Shown here piece by piece: positions 56,529 through 64,000 of a stretch of 64,000 nucleotides of DNA. The translations under genes were made by a program, and so were the position numbers. Location: positions 2,356,001-2,420,000 of the forward strand of contig NZ_LT629689.1 in NCBI RefSeq assembly GCF_900102035.1, in the 5' to 3' direction. Every line of letters begins with the position of its first letter. Position 1 is the stretch's first letter. Origin of the DNA: Pseudomonas extremaustralis (GTDB taxonomy: Bacteria > Pseudomonadota > Gammaproteobacteria > Pseudomonadales > Pseudomonadaceae). The notes below the pieces were generated by a model. It did not search any database and had not been told where the DNA came from. It saw nothing but the letters and a program-made list of their open reading frames with translations.

Positions 56529-56987
56529 ATGGAGCTACGAATCAACCAAAAGTCCTACCAGGTCGATGCCGACGCCGACACGCCGTTGCTGTGGGTGATC
56601 CGCGATGACCTCGGACTGACCGGCACCAAGTACGGCTGCGGCCTGGCCCAATGCGGCGCCTGCTCGGTGCTGGTGGACGGCAATGTGGTGCGTTCCTGCG
56701 TCACGCCGGTATCCGGTGTGGTAGGTCGCGAGATCACCACCATCGAGGCGGTCGAAGCCGATCCGGTGGGCCAACGGGTGGTCGCCGCCTGGGTCGAACA
56801 CCAAGTGGCGCAATGCGGGTACTGCCAGTCCGGACAGGTGATCGCAGCCACCGCACTGCTCAAGCACACCCCCGCGCCCAGCGATGCGCAAATCGAAGCG
56901 GCGATGGTCAACCTGTGCCGTTGCGGCACTTACAACGCCATCCGCACGGCGGTGCATGACCTGGCCAAGCAGGAGCGCACCGCATGA
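56529..56987 (+). CDS. 2Fe-2S subunit of a molybdenum hydroxylase (IorA type)
   Basis: This 152-residue protein has an N-terminal plant-type 2Fe-2S motif (GCGLAQCGACSVLVDGNVVRSC) and a C-terminal helical 2Fe-2S domain (CGYCQSGQ and CRCGTYNAIR). This is the small electron-transfer subunit of IorAB-like aldehyde, isoquinoline or nicotinate oxidoreductases. It overlaps the catalytic-subunit gene by four bases. A GGAGC sequence precedes the ATG. Confidence 0.92.
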   Translation: MELRINQKSYQVDADADTPLLWVIRDDLGLTGTKYGCGLAQCGACSVLVDGNVVRSCVTPVSGVVGREITTIEAVEADPVGQRVVAAWVEHQVAQCGYCQSGQVIAATALLKHTPAPSDAQIEAAMVNLCRCGTYNAIRTAVHDLAKQERTA

Positions 56988-59215
56988 ACACACGCCACGA
57001 ACTCCTCGACCTGCCATTGGGCGAGCCCATCAACCTGTCGCGCCGGCGTTTTCTGGCGAGTACGGCGGTGGGCGCGCTGGTCATCGGTTTCGGCTTGCCC
57101 CTGGGTTCGGCCCGAGTGCAGGCCGCCGCCAGCGCCGAGCGCGGCACCCAGGTGCCAGCGTTCCTGGAAATCCGCCCGGACGGCAGCGTGCGCCTGCTCA
57201 GCCCCTTCATGGAAGGCGGGCAAGGCACTCACACGGCCATGGCGCAGATCGTCGGCGAAGAGCTGGATGCCGACCCCGCCACGTTCATCGTCGAAGCCGC
57301 GCCGCCGGGTGAAGCCTATGTGGTGATGGAAAACGGTATGCGCATCACCGGCGGCAGCATGTCGGTGCGCATGAGCTACCCGGTCATGCGGCGCTTGGGC
57401 GCCCTCGCCCGCGCCATGCTGCTGCAGGCCGGCGCCGCGCAGTTGGGCGTGCCGGTGGCCGAACTGACCACCCAGCCGGGCCGCGTGGTACATGCTGCAT
57501 CCGGTCGCTCGCTGGGCTACGGTGAGCTGGCCGGTCGCGCCCTGGACATGCCGGTGCCCGACCCGGCCAGCATCACCCTGCGCGACCCGAGCCAGTTCCG
57601 CTGGATCGGCAAGCCGGTCAAGCGTCTGGATGCCTATGACAAATCCACCGGCAAGGCGCTGTACAGCATCGACATGCAGGTCGACGGCATGCTCCACGCC
57701 GCCGTGCAGCACGCGCCGCGCCTGGGCATGACCGTCGCCAGCCTGCGCAACCAGGCCCAGGTCGAAGCCATGAAAGGTGTGCACTCGGTGCATCAACTGC
57801 CCGGTGCGGTGGCCGTGGTGGCCGAACGCTGGTGGCACGCCAAGCGTGCGGTCGAGGCGATCCAGGTCGAGTGGCAGGAAGCTGCCGCCGACTCCAGCGT
57901 GCGCGCGATGCCGGCGGATTTCTCCAGCGACAAGTACCGCGATTTTCTGGCCGCCCAGCAGGGCCCGGCCCGCGACGACGAAAAGGAAGGCGACGTGGCC
58001 GCCGCCCTGGCCGGTGCCAAAACCCGTATCGAAGCCACCTACCACAACCAGTACGTCAATCATGCCCAACTGGAGCCGCCGTCGGCCCTGGCGCGCTTCA
58101 ACCCCGATGGCTCGCTGGACGTCTGGCTGCCCAACCAGGCCCCCGACATGTTCCGTGCCGATATCGCCAAGCGTGCCGGCCTCGACCCGTCCAAGGTCAA
58201 CCTGCACTCGCCGCTGCTGGGCGGTTTTTTTGGCCGGCACTTCCTGTATGACTCGGCCAGCCCCTACCCGCAGGCGGTCGCCCTGGCCAAAGCGGTGGGC
58301 CGTCCGATCAAGCTGATCTGGAGCCGCGAGGAAGAGTTCCTGCGCGATGTGCTGCGCCCGGTCGCGGTGGTCAAGTTCCGCGCCGCTCTGGATGCCGACG
58401 GTTTGCCGGTGGCGATCGAAGCGGTGAGCGCCACCGAAGGCCCCAGCGAAGCCATTGCCGGCAAACAGGGCGACAAAATCGACCCCACCGCCCTTGAAGG
58501 GCTGTCGGGCAAAAGCTATGCGATCCCCAACAAGCGCATCGCACAGATCTACGTCAAAGGCCCGGCCATGCTTGGTTACTGGCGGTCGGTGGGCAATTCG
58601 CTCAACGATTTTTTCTACGAAGCGTTCCTCGATGAGCTGGCGGACAAAGGCGGCCGCGACCCCTTCGAGCTGCGCCTGCACCTGCTGCGCGACAACCCAC
58701 GGCTGACCACCTTGCTCAATGCCGCAGGCGAGCTGTCCGGGGGCTGGAAGCGCGGCCCCTACACGGCCGACGATGGCACCCGCCGCGCGCGTGGCGTGGC
58801 CATGGCGTCGCCGTTCGGTTCCCACGCGGCGGTGATCGCCGAAGTGTCGATCGACAAGGGCCAGGTCAAAGTGCATCACATCTGGGAAGCCATTGATCCG
58901 GGCAGCATCGTCAACCCGGCGATCGTTGAAGCCCAGGTCAATGGCGCCGTGGCGTTGGGCCTGTCGCAAACCTTGCTGGAGGAAGCGGTGTACGTGAACG
59001 GCCAGCCACGGGCGCGCAACTACGATCTGTACCCGATCCTGCCGCCGTCGCGCATGGCCCAGGTGCACGTGAAGATCGTCGAGAGCGGCGAAAAGATGGG
59101 CGGTATCGGCGAGCCGCCGTTGCCGGCCGTGGCACCGGCGGTGGCCAATGCGGTCGCGCAGTTGACCGGCCAGCGCATCCGCAGCCTGCCCCTGAGCCGC
59201 TACACCTTCAGCTGA
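56984..59215 (+). CDS. Molybdopterin-binding catalytic subunit (IorB type)
   Basis: This 743-residue xanthine-oxidase-family protein begins with a twin-arginine signal (SRRRFLASTAVGALVIGF), so the enzyme is exported folded to the periplasm. Cofactor-contacting segments include GGQGTHTAMAQIVGEEL, GGFFGRHFLYDSA and the C-terminal GIGEPPLPAVAPAVANAV with the catalytic Glu. It probably oxidises an aldehyde or N-heterocycle. The start overlaps the iron-sulfur gene. The following triheme cytochrome c is the likely electron acceptor. Confidence 0.9.
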   Translation: MNTRHELLDLPLGEPINLSRRRFLASTAVGALVIGFGLPLGSARVQAAASAERGTQVPAFLEIRPDGSVRLLSPFMEGGQGTHTAMAQIVGEELDADPATFIVEAAPPGEAYVVMENGMRITGGSMSVRMSYPVMRRLGALARAMLLQAGAAQLGVPVAELTTQPGRVVHAASGRSLGYGELAGRALDMPVPDPASITLRDPSQFRWIGKPVKRLDAYDKSTGKALYSIDMQVDGMLHAAVQHAPRLGMTVASLRNQAQVEAMKGVHSVHQLPGAVAVVAERWWHAKRAVEAIQVEWQEAAADSSVRAMPADFSSDKYRDFLAAQQGPARDDEKEGDVAAALAGAKTRIEATYHNQYVNHAQLEPPSALARFNPDGSLDVWLPNQAPDMFRADIAKRAGLDPSKVNLHSPLLGGFFGRHFLYDSASPYPQAVALAKAVGRPIKLIWSREEEFLRDVLRPVAVVKFRAALDADGLPVAIEAVSATEGPSEAIAGKQGDKIDPTALEGLSGKSYAIPNKRIAQIYVKGPAMLGYWRSVGNSLNDFFYEAFLDELADKGGRDPFELRLHLLRDNPRLTTLLNAAGELSGGWKRGPYTADDGTRRARGVAMASPFGSHAAVIAEVSIDKGQVKVHHIWEAIDPGSIVNPAIVEAQVNGAVALGLSQTLLEEAVYVNGQPRARNYDLYPILPPSRMAQVHVKIVESGEKMGGIGEPPLPAVAPAVANAVAQLTGQRIRSLPLSRYTFS

Positions 59216-59231
59216 CCGACAAGGAATGCCC

Positions 59232-60572
59232 ATGAACAACCGCCGATTCGCAAGAACCGTAGGCTGGCTCGCGCTGGCCGGCCTGGTCGCCGCCGCGCTG
59301 CTGGCCTGGTATGTCACACGCCAGCCCGCCTCACCGTTCGCACAGGAACCGGCCGCCAGTAGCGAGCCCGCGCTGGTCAGCCGTGGTGAGTACGTCGCCC
59401 GCCTCAGCGACTGCGTGGCCTGCCACAGCCTGGCGGGCAAGGCACCGTTTGCCGGCGGCCTGGAGATGGCCACGCCGCTGGGGTCCATCCACGCCACCAA
59501 CATCACCCCCGACCGCGACACCGGGATCGGCGCCTACAGCCTGGCCGACTTCGACCGCGCGGTGCGCCACGGCGTGGCACCGGGTGGTCGCCGCCTTTAC
59601 CCGGCGATGCCCTACCCGTCCTATGCCAAGCTCAGCGACGAAGACATCCGCGCGCTGTACGCGTTTTTCATGCACGGCGTGCAACCGGCCAAGCAGCCCA
59701 ACATCCCCAGCGCGATTCCCTTCCCGCTCAACTTGCGCTGGCCCATCGCCCTGTGGAACGGCGTGTTCGCCCCCACCGCCACTTACGCGGCCAAGCCCAA
59801 CCAGGACGCGCTGTGGAACCGCGGCGCCTACATCGTCCAGGGGCCGGGCCATTGCGGTAGCTGCCACACCCCGCGCGGCCTGGCCTTCAACGAGAAGGCC
59901 CTGGACGAGTCCGGCGCCCCCTTCCTCGCCGGCGCCCTGCTCGACGGCTGGTACGCACCGAGCCTGCGCCAGGACCACAACACCGGGCTGGGCCGCTGGA
60001 GCGAGCCTGAAATCGTGCAGTTCCTCAAGACCGGGCGCAACCAGCACGCGGTGGTCTACGGCTCGATGACCGAAGCCTTCAATAATTCCACGCAGTTCAT
60101 GGGCGACGACGACCTCGCGGCCATCGCCCGCTACCTCAAGTCCCTGCCCGGCGATCCCCAGCGCGACGGCACACCCTGGCAGTACGCAACCGCCGACACC
60201 CGACCGGACATCCCCGGCGCCCACACCTACGCAACCCGTTGCGCCTCATGCCACGGCCTCGACGGCAAGGGCCAGCCCGACTGGATGCCACCGCTGGCCG
60301 GCGCCACCTCGGCCCTGGCCAGGGAAAGCGCCTCAGCGATCAACATCACCCTCAACGGCTCACAACGCATCGTCGCCGCCGGCGTGCCCGACGCCTATCG
60401 CATGCCGGCATTTCGCGAGCAACTGTCCGACGCAGAAATCGCCCAGGTCCTGACCTATGTGCGTAGCACCTGGGGCAACCACGGTGAGGCGATCGACGCG
60501 AAGGCCGTCGGCACATTGCGCGGGCATACGGACCCGGCCAGCGCCAGTCCGATTATCCTGCAGATGCGTTGA
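59232..60572 (+). CDS. Triheme membrane-anchored cytochrome c
   Basis: This 446-residue cytochrome has one N-terminal membrane helix (residues ~9-28) and three CxxCH heme motifs: CVACH at 61-65, CGSCH near 207 and CASCH near 337. This three-heme type accompanies IorAB-like hydroxylases and PQQ alcohol dehydrogenases, passing electrons to ubiquinone or a terminal oxidase. An ATG at 59226 touches the AAGGA ribosome site, so the ATG at 59232 is the better start. A strong terminator follows. Confidence 0.92.
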   Translation: MNNRRFARTVGWLALAGLVAAALLAWYVTRQPASPFAQEPAASSEPALVSRGEYVARLSDCVACHSLAGKAPFAGGLEMATPLGSIHATNITPDRDTGIGAYSLADFDRAVRHGVAPGGRRLYPAMPYPSYAKLSDEDIRALYAFFMHGVQPAKQPNIPSAIPFPLNLRWPIALWNGVFAPTATYAAKPNQDALWNRGAYIVQGPGHCGSCHTPRGLAFNEKALDESGAPFLAGALLDGWYAPSLRQDHNTGLGRWSEPEIVQFLKTGRNQHAVVYGSMTEAFNNSTQFMGDDDLAAIARYLKSLPGDPQRDGTPWQYATADTRPDIPGAHTYATRCASCHGLDGKGQPDWMPPLAGATSALARESASAINITLNGSQRIVAAGVPDAYRMPAFREQLSDAEIAQVLTYVRSTWGNHGEAIDAKAVGTLRGHTDPASASPIILQMR

Positions 60573-60600
60573 CGCAACGGGCGCCTCGCCGATAAACCGA

Positions 60601-60637
60601 AAACGCCCCGGTTGGCCAGGCCAGCCGGGGCGTTTTT
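60601..60637 (+). terminator. Rho-independent terminator after the cytochrome c gene
   Basis: AACGCCCCGGTTGGC pairs with CCAGCCGGGGCGTT (the inner pairing is slightly imperfect) and is followed by TTTTT. It ends the IorAB-cytochrome operon and marks the border of the ordinary GC-rich chromosome. Confidence 0.85.
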
Positions 60638-60639
60638 AC

Positions 60640-60763
60640 GTCATGTGTTCTCACCGGCCTTGCGTGGAACGGTGTCAGCCGTCGCGCCGTGTTCTTCGCC
60701 AGGCCACGCAAGCGTGTCTGCACATAACCGAACTGCCGTTTGATCACCCGGAACGGGTGCTTC
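60640..60763 (-). pseudogene. Remnant of an IS5-family transposase C-terminus
   Basis: The minus strand from 60763 reads HPFRVIKRQFGYVQTRLRGLAKNTARR, the region with the third catalytic acid (normally EHPFRVIK) of IS5-type DDE transposases. The Glu itself is replaced by Lys at the junction, and the remainder is lost or scrambled. It is fused, exactly after a Trp-Lys codon pair, to the N-terminus of a repeated membrane-protein gene. Only the tail of the transposase survives, so the element is inactive. Confidence 0.7.
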
Positions 60764-60816
60764 CAGTGAAATTGCGGCGGCAGGTCAAGTGGTTTGCTGA
60801 GATCAAAAATAATAGG
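60764..60816 (-). pseudogene. N-terminal fragment of a fourth array membrane gene
   Basis: The minus strand reads IIFDLSKPLDLPPQFHWK, matching the first 17 residues of the membrane proteins starting at 61819 and 63001 (LKFNKPLDLPPQLQWK). The start codon has changed from ATG to ATT, and everything after Trp-Lys is replaced by an IS5 transposase remnant. Confidence 0.7.
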
Positions 60817-61078
60817 GCTCGTTCATTTAAATAGTCTGGGGTGTTTAGCGTTAGTGGCTGTGTTGTTTTTTGGCTAAGCACGATGCCATCTTCTTTTAGT
60901 TCACCGCTAAAGTCAGTGTTAATCCAATCTACTTCACTTGTGGACCCTCCAAGCGGGGCCAATCCACACTTGCCAAAGTCGATGTTGCTCGGTGTTCGCA
61001 CAAGTGAGGTCAGCGGGATTAAGTTCCCTGCCAGGGCACTTGCGCATGGTCTGATCTTCATATGGTCAAGGCATAAGA
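60817..61078 (-). pseudogene. Decayed copy of the 138-residue array partner gene
   Basis: Parts of the 138-residue partner can be followed on the minus strand. ELNPADLTCANTEQHRLWQVWIG aligns with its middle, then a ~100-base deletion joins to STSEVDWINTDFSGELKEDGIVLSQKTTQPL in another frame, and the final stop is shifted. The first ~35 residues are missing. An open frame of 105 codons (60744-61061) crosses these pieces but is not a functional version of the family. Confidence 0.7.
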
Positions 61079-61819
61079 TCAGTTTAGTACATCTACTTTA
61101 CCGAACACGTAGGGTGTACCTGGTAGTAAGTTATTCTTGATAAGCTGAGTGACGCGCTCTTTGTCTTTTGGTGTGAAAAATATATATTGGCGCCCTATGG
61201 TCATATAAATGGAGCCCTCTTGCGGCACGCTATACTCATGTTCCATCATGACTCTATTGGTCGCAACTGTTGATTTTGTCAGTTCTTTCCAGTGTAAAAA
61301 ATGATGATGATATTCTGTTTGCATGCGCTGATAGGTCTTGGAATTTGCCATTGATAAGTACATTAACCCCATCGCGCCAGGACCTATTAGCGCGCCAATT
61401 AAAAATGTCGGATCGATAGTTGCCAGGTAGATGAAAATTATTGCCATCATCCCGGTGAACCATTTTAGAAAGGTTAGTGCCCATTTGGGAAAGTCCTTCC
61501 ATTCGCAATACTCCACTCCTGATTGAGTAATGCGATAGGCGAAATTCATTCGCTGGTGGGTCATTGATATTAAAGCGGCATTGACGATAATGAAAAATAG
61601 TAGAGTTGATATTGCGTTGAATACTAGATATTCTTTCGTGCTTCGATATAGAAAGCTGGAACCAGCTGTTATAGCGACGAAGCAAAACCAAAACATTGCG
61701 TTGGCTATAAACGTATTATAGTTGCGCGCGCGGATTGACCATGTCATCAGTTCTGGCTCATTTGCATACTTCCACTGGAGTTGTGGCGGTAGGTCAAGTG
61801 GCTTGTTGAATTTAAGCAT
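61079..61819 (-). CDS. Array membrane protein, copy A (DUF6708-like)
   Basis: This 246-residue protein has two N-terminal membrane helices (about 40-60 and 66-86), a SGVEYCEWKDFPKWALTFLKW segment, and another hydrophobic pair around 125-155 including DPTFLIGALIGPGAMGLMYLSM. It resembles proteins I associate with DUF6708, but this is tentative. The N-terminal half matches the copies at 62249 and 63431, while the last ~60 residues differ strongly. Its downstream partner is the decayed gene at 60817. No enzymatic motif is visible; an immunity or accessory role is a guess. Confidence 0.75.
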   Translation of the reverse strand: MLKFNKPLDLPPQLQWKYANEPELMTWSIRARNYNTFIANAMFWFCFVAITAGSSFLYRSTKEYLVFNAISTLLFFIIVNAALISMTHQRMNFAYRITQSGVEYCEWKDFPKWALTFLKWFTGMMAIIFIYLATIDPTFLIGALIGPGAMGLMYLSMANSKTYQRMQTEYHHHFLHWKELTKSTVATNRVMMEHEYSVPQEGSIYMTIGRQYIFFTPKDKERVTQLIKNNLLPGTPYVFGKVDVLN

Positions 61820-61831
61820 AATGAAGCTCGT

Positions 61832-62248
61832 TCATTTAATTGGTTTTTGGGGAGGGGTTAGTTTTAGTGGCAGTGTCGCTTTTTGGCTAAGTACAATGCC
61901 ATCTTCTTCTTTTAGTTCACCACTAAAGGCAGTGTTAAGCCGGTCTGCTTCACTTGTGGACCATCCAAGCGCCACCCGAAATATATAACCGCGGCCATCC
62001 CCTCGTTGAAGCACCCCAGGCGGATACTTGATCTCGAGTTCAAGGATGGGATCGTCTATAGGTGTGCCAATCCACACTTGCCAAAGTCGGTGTTGTTCGG
62101 TTTTGGTATAAGTGAAATCGGCCGGATTGGGTTTGCCGCCGGGGCCGTTGGGCAGTTGTCCAAGCTGTGTTGGATCAACCCAATTGCCATTGAGAAATTG
62201 CTCGTAAAAACCAATGGCCATGGTTCGCAGTCTATTCTCGGAGCGCAA
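61832..62248 (-). CDS. 138-residue array partner protein, copy B
   Basis: This soluble-looking protein has the sequence features FYEQFLNGNWVDPTQLGQLPNGPGGKPNPADF, WQVWIGTPIDDPILELEIKYPPGV and SGELKEEDGIVLSQKA. I do not recognise the family. The frame opens with TTG directly after the stop of the upstream membrane gene; an ATG at 62221 is the alternative. It is nearly identical to the copy at 63014. It ends 12 bp before the next membrane gene, so the genes alternate in one minus-strand transcript. Confidence 0.7.
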   Translation of the reverse strand: MRSENRLRTMAIGFYEQFLNGNWVDPTQLGQLPNGPGGKPNPADFTYTKTEQHRLWQVWIGTPIDDPILELEIKYPPGVLQRGDGRGYIFRVALGWSTSEADRLNTAFSGELKEEDGIVLSQKATLPLKLTPPQKPIK

Positions 62249-63001
62249 TTAGTCAGTGCTCATGGGGACATTTACCTTTGCCTTGATGAACGGTACGTCC
62301 GGAGATAGATAGGGCTTGATGAAATTTGCTACCGCTTCTTTTTGTTTGCGTTTGCAAAAAACATTGAGGCTCCAGTTGGTTTTGAAGTCATTTCCTTCTT
62401 GAGTGACACTGTATTTTAAATCGACTACCTCTCTATTGGTTGCAATGGCGAGTTGAGTGATCTCTTCCCATTTGAATGCATAGTGGTGGTATTGAGTATG
62501 CATCTCTTGATAGCTTTTGGAATTTAACATAGATAGATACATTAACCCCATTCCTCCAGGGCCTATTAGTGCTCCAATTAAAAATGCAGGATCAAGGGTC
62601 GCCAGAAACATAAAGATGATTGCTGTAATTCCAGAAAACCATTTTAGGAATGTCAGTGCCCATTTTGGAAAGTCTTTCCACTCACAGTATTCAATTCCTG
62701 ATCGAGTAATGCGATAGGCAAAATCCACTTTTTGATGAGTCATACATGAAATTGTAAATAGAATAAAAATAAAGAAAAATATGCATGACAGTGTTCGCCA
62801 TGGCTGGCTCATTCCTTCGTATACAGAATACATGATGAACGATCCTCCCAATATAAGTGCGGCCATAAAGTAAAAAATTGAATTGGCTGCGAGCGTGTTG
62901 TAATTTCTTGCGCGAATTGTCCACTCCATCAGTTCTGGCTCATTTGCATACTTCCACTGGAGCTGTGGCGGAAGGTCAAGTGCTTTGTCGAAATTAAGCA
63001 T
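62249..63001 (-). CDS. Array membrane protein, copy B (DUF6708-like)
   Basis: This 250-residue protein is collinear with the copies at 61079 and 63431. Membrane segments lie near 40-62, 72-94 and 128-165. LDLPPQLQWKYANEPELMEWTIRARNYNT starts it, and the C-terminal soluble part (ATNREVVDLKYSVTQEGND...KVNVPMSTD) is identical to the copy at 63431. The gene is AT-rich relative to the rest of the window. Function unknown. Confidence 0.78.
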   Translation of the reverse strand: MLNFDKALDLPPQLQWKYANEPELMEWTIRARNYNTLAANSIFYFMAALILGGSFIMYSVYEGMSQPWRTLSCIFFFIFILFTISCMTHQKVDFAYRITRSGIEYCEWKDFPKWALTFLKWFSGITAIIFMFLATLDPAFLIGALIGPGGMGLMYLSMLNSKSYQEMHTQYHHYAFKWEEITQLAIATNREVVDLKYSVTQEGNDFKTNWSLNVFCKRKQKEAVANFIKPYLSPDVPFIKAKVNVPMSTD

Positions 63002-63013
63002 AATGGAACTCGT

Positions 63014-63430
63014 TCATTTAATTGGTTTTTTTGGAGGAATTAGTTTTAGTGGCAGTGTCGCTTTTTGGCTAAGTACAATGCCATCTTCTTCTTTTAGTTC
63101 ACCACTAAAGGCAGTGTTAAGCCGGTCTGCTTCACTTGTGGACCATCCAAGCGCCACCCGAAATATATAACCGCGCCCATCCCCTCGTTGAAGCACCCCA
63201 GGCGGATACTTGATCTCGAGTTCAAGGATGGGATCGTCTATAGGTGTGCCAATCCACACTTGCCAAAGTCGGTGTTGTTCGGTTTTGGTATAAGTGAAAT
63301 CGGCCGGATTGGGTTTGCCGCCGGGGCCGTTGGGCAGTTGTCCAAGCTGTGTTGGATCAACCCAATTGCCATTGAGAAATTGTTCGTAAAAACCAATGGG
63401 CATGGTTCGCAGTCTATTCTCGGAGCGCAA
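63014..63430 (-). CDS. 138-residue array partner protein, copy C
   Basis: This copy differs from that at 61832 at only a few residues (MPIGF for MAIGF, and KLIPPKKPIK for KLTPPQKPIK). It starts with TTG at 63430 or ATG at 63403, directly after the membrane gene stop. Near identity over its whole length and into the neighbouring gene indicates recent duplication or gene conversion. Confidence 0.7.
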   Translation of the reverse strand: MRSENRLRTMPIGFYEQFLNGNWVDPTQLGQLPNGPGGKPNPADFTYTKTEQHRLWQVWIGTPIDDPILELEIKYPPGVLQRGDGRGYIFRVALGWSTSEADRLNTAFSGELKEEDGIVLSQKATLPLKLIPPKKPIK

Positions 63431-64000
63431 TTAGTCAGTGCTCATGGGGACATTTACCTTTGCCTTGATGAACGGTACGTCCGGAGATAGATAGGGCTTG
63501 ATGAAATTTGCTACCGCTTCTTTTTGTTTGCGTTTGCAAAAAACATTGAGGCTCCAGTTGGTTTTGAAGTCATTTCCTTCTTGAGTAACACTGTATTTTA
63601 AATCGACTACCTCTCTATTGGTTGCAATGGCGAGCTGAGTGAGTTCTTCCCACCTGAATGCATAATGATGATATTGAGTATGCATCTCTTGAAATCTTTT
63701 GGAATTTAGCATGGATAGATACATTAGCCCCATTCCTCCCGGACCTATCAGTGCACCAATTAAGAATGTAGGATCGATAGTTGCTAGATAGATGAAAATT
63801 ATTGCCGTCATCCCGCTGAACCATTTTAGAAACGTCAGTGCCCATTTGGGAAAGTCCTTCCATTCACAATACTCCACTCCTGACGGGGTAAAGCGATAGG
63901 CGAAATTCATTCGTTGGTGGGTCATGCACGAAATTGTAAAAGACATAAAGGTGAAAAAAAACAAACATGACAGTATTCGCCAAGGTTCATTCAGGTCGTG
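63431..64000 (-). CDS. Array membrane protein, copy C (cut by window edge)
   Basis: The frame continues to the right edge (DLNEPWRILSCLFFFTFMSFTISCMTHQRMNFAYR...), so the first ~60 residues lie outside the window. The visible 190 residues align with the copy at 62249. The C-terminal third is identical, while the central part is closer to the copy at 61079 (SGMTAIIFIYLATIDPTFLIGAL), showing a mosaic origin. Confidence 0.75.
   Translation of the reverse strand, partial: HDLNEPWRILSCLFFFTFMSFTISCMTHQRMNFAYRFTPSGVEYCEWKDFPKWALTFLKWFSGMTAIIFIYLATIDPTFLIGALIGPGGMGLMYLSMLNSKRFQEMHTQYHHYAFRWEELTQLAIATNREVVDLKYSVTQEGNDFKTNWSLNVFCKRKQKEAVANFIKPYLSPDVPFIKAKVNVPMSTD

Noticed and set aside
56930..59521. 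863-codon open frame opposite the molybdenum hydroxylase gene
   Set aside because: Low-complexity His/Gln/Gly/Arg-rich translation opposite a clearly conserved gene.
60744..61061. Intact 105-codon gene at the end of the array
   Set aside because: It is a chance open frame crossing shifted pieces of a decayed partner gene and the beginning of a truncated membrane gene.

Overview
The window looks like a chromosomal segment of a fluorescent-group Pseudomonas. It is GC-rich, has the characteristic paired Pseudomonas intergenic repeats (arms close to GTGGGAGGGGGCTTGCTCCCGA and GTAGGAGCGAGCTTGCTCGCGAA), and carries a membrane PQQ glucose dehydrogenase with an OprB porin, a xylose isomerase/XylFGH locus and an orphan PAAR effector. 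No rRNA, tRNA or CRISPR array was seen.

Positions 1-25535 hold an apparently complete methylated-amine pathway. Trimethylamine is oxidised by Tmm. The N-oxide is demethylated by Tdm (DUF1989 plus a folate-binding GcvT domain). Dimethylamine is demethylated by a heme-dependent oxidative N-demethylase/dimethylamine monooxygenase of four subunits. Monomethylamine is glutamylated by GmaS, turned into N-methylglutamate by MgsABC and oxidised by MgdABCD. Three of these enzymes have tetrahydrofolate-binding GcvT domains, and two copies each of FolD and PurU can carry the captured formaldehyde to formate. An APC permease and AmtB are the likely uptake systems, and a central XRE-cupin protein is the likely regulator. 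A repeated operator-like pattern (TTTCC-N5-GGAAA in pairs exactly 20 bp apart) lies before the dmm operon, gmaS, the regulator and the second purU. A truncated NarX-like histidine kinase with a cysteine cluster sits at the left edge.

Positions 25690-31133 hold an NCS1 permease, a flavin reductase, a chemoreceptor and an LLM flavin monooxygenase. These are tied together by a shared TGGTATACCA-type operator, suggesting an uncharacterised catabolic route for a nitrogenous heterocycle or similar compound.

Positions 31300-43687 are sugar metabolism: gcd, an OprB porin, xylR and xylAFGH. A PAAR-LysM effector and a membrane immunity-like gene sit between xylR and xylA. A small DUF3077/DUF6124-like gene with a long, strongly folded leader follows (43955-44441).

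Positions 44682-60572 are mixed: an iron(III) ABC importer, a COG4705 membrane protein with a lipoprotein and a two-component system, mmsA with a LysR regulator, an AMP-forming acyl-CoA synthetase, and a periplasmic molybdenum hydroxylase with a triheme cytochrome c.

From about 60.8 kb to the right edge the sequence becomes AT-richer. It contains a tandem array of two-gene units on the minus strand (a ~250-residue membrane protein plus a 138-residue partner), with a recent 1182-bp-period duplication, a decayed unit, and a unit cut off by an IS5-type transposase remnant. This has the look of an accessory island, possibly an immunity-gene array.
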